From the NCBI RefSeq assembly GCF_011046555.1, contig NZ_CP049246.1:62001-126000 (forward strand): a DNA stretch of 64,000 bases, read 5' to 3'. The notes beneath the pieces were generated by a model. The model was not told where the DNA came from. It was given only the letters and a program-made list of their open reading frames with translations, and ran no database searches. Of this stretch, positions 63,846-64,000 are shown in pieces. Position numbers and translations under genes: made by a program. This DNA comes from Sphingobacterium lactis. GTDB taxonomy: Bacteria; Bacteroidota; Bacteroidia; Sphingobacteriales; Sphingobacteriaceae. Position 1 is the first letter of the stretch; the number at the start of each line of letters is the position of its first letter.

Positions 63846-63889
63846 CTGCTGTTTTCATCTGCCGATCAAGCAACAGCAGGTACTTGATC
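63846..63889 (-). promoter_or_regulatory. Possible H-type pseudoknot in the rpoB leader
   Basis: Two interlocking perfect pairings are present: GATCAAG (63864-63870) with CTTGATC (63883-63889), 7 bp, and CTGCTGTT (63846-63853) with AACAGCAG (63872-63879), 8 bp. In the minus-strand RNA their order is A-B-C-D with A:C and B:D, loops of 3, 1 and 10 bases, which fits an H-type pseudoknot. It ends about 38 bases before the rpoB start. They may also be alternative hairpins. Confidence 0.5.
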
Positions 63890-63915
63890 CATATACTATA
63901 TATTATAAACAGGAA

Positions 63916-63948
63916 TAGACTCTGATAGATTTGGACTATCAGAGTCTA
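63916..63948 (-). other. Perfect 13-bp hairpin between rplL and rpoB (possible attenuator)
   Basis: TAGACTCTGATAG (63916-63928) and CTATCAGAGTCTA (63936-63948) form a perfect 13-bp stem with a seven-base loop, 23 bases after the rplL stop. On the minus strand no strong T-run follows (TTCCTGTTTATAAT), so full termination is unlikely; partial termination or an RNase site is more likely. Confidence 0.75.
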
Positions 63949-63971
63949 ATTTTTTGGCGCTTTATGCGAGA

Positions 63972-64000
63972 TTACTTAATCTCAACTACAGCTCCAGCTT
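63972..64000 (-). CDS. rplL: 50S ribosomal protein L7/L12, last codons (partial)
   Basis: The last eight codons before the stop TAA encode AGAVVEIK, the C-terminal end of L7/L12 (family form AG-A-x-VE-x-K). The rest is outside the window. Gene order rplL-rpoB-rpoC supports the call, although only 29 bases are visible. Confidence 0.8.

Noticed and set aside
1..64000. Mobile elements, tRNA or rRNA genes
   Set aside because: No transposase, integrase or phage gene was seen, and no tRNA cloverleaf or rRNA segment was recognised by eye; a covariance-model scan would be needed to exclude small RNAs.

Overview
The window is a chromosomal segment from a Bacteroidota bacterium, most likely family Sphingobacteriaceae (Sphingobacterium/Pedobacter-like). 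The reasons are TAnnTTTG-type promoter elements, very few Shine-Dalgarno sequences, a GldB lipoprotein next to a glutamine-dependent NAD synthetase, a short glycogen-synthase-like gene divergent from panC-panD, a CcmE with Cys in place of His, a carboxypeptidase-regulatory-like domain on the TonB receptor, and the form of RpoB/RpoC. Family assignment is inference from remembered gene content. No rRNA, tRNA, CRISPR, insertion sequence or prophage was recognised.

Layout. 1-7004: the 3' part of the respiratory complex I operon, nuoH (cut by the window edge) to nuoN, with overlapping or nearly overlapping genes. 7139-14481: a lipopolysaccharide/surface-glycan block with a DUF4254 protein, a heptosyltransferase-like GT9, a GT4 and five GT2 glycosyltransferases on both strands; three of the GT2 genes are paralogues. 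14614-20030: SixA-like phosphatase, DUF255 thioredoxin-domain protein, SlyD-type isomerase, secreted sulfatase and tRNA methyltransferase MnmD. 20092-28025: dicarboxylate/amino-acid symporter, CcmE and CcmF-like cytochrome c maturation genes, a DUF2520 reductase-like protein, an FMN-dependent glutamate-synthase-like protein, a MarR regulator and a small coiled-coil membrane protein. 28026-28675: the only long non-coding stretch, holding a 121-bp imperfect palindrome built of 11-bp periodic units.

28676-40537: nitrilase-family amidase, polyprenyl synthetase, a GT4 coupled to a DUF59 protein, uvrC, a class A penicillin-binding protein, a TetA-like MFS exporter, ispF, a short GT5 protein, panC and panD. 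40607-43908: a His-rich small protein, a TonB-dependent receptor with a CxxC in its plug, and a secreted thioredoxin-fold protein, which look like one uptake unit, probably for a metal or metal complex. 43983-49468: FKBP lipoprotein, gldB, nadE, a DUF4136 lipoprotein, a GNAT acetyltransferase and a CatB-like acetyltransferase. 49568-54827: a hexuronate catabolism locus of two divergent operons (transporter, mannonate dehydratase, SDR mannonate oxidoreductase; KDG kinase, KDPG aldolase). 54829-55500: MgtC-family protein. 55648-64000: rpoC, rpoB and the last codons of rplL on the minus strand.

Most coding content is conserved core metabolism. The unexplained signals are mainly non-coding: the large palindrome at 28342-28462, a possible H-type pseudoknot in the rpoB leader with perfect hairpins in both gaps of rplL-rpoB-rpoC, and a strong terminator hairpin directly against the uvrC start codon. 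Among proteins, the CxxC-plug receptor/His-rich protein/thioredoxin unit is the best candidate for an incompletely described system.
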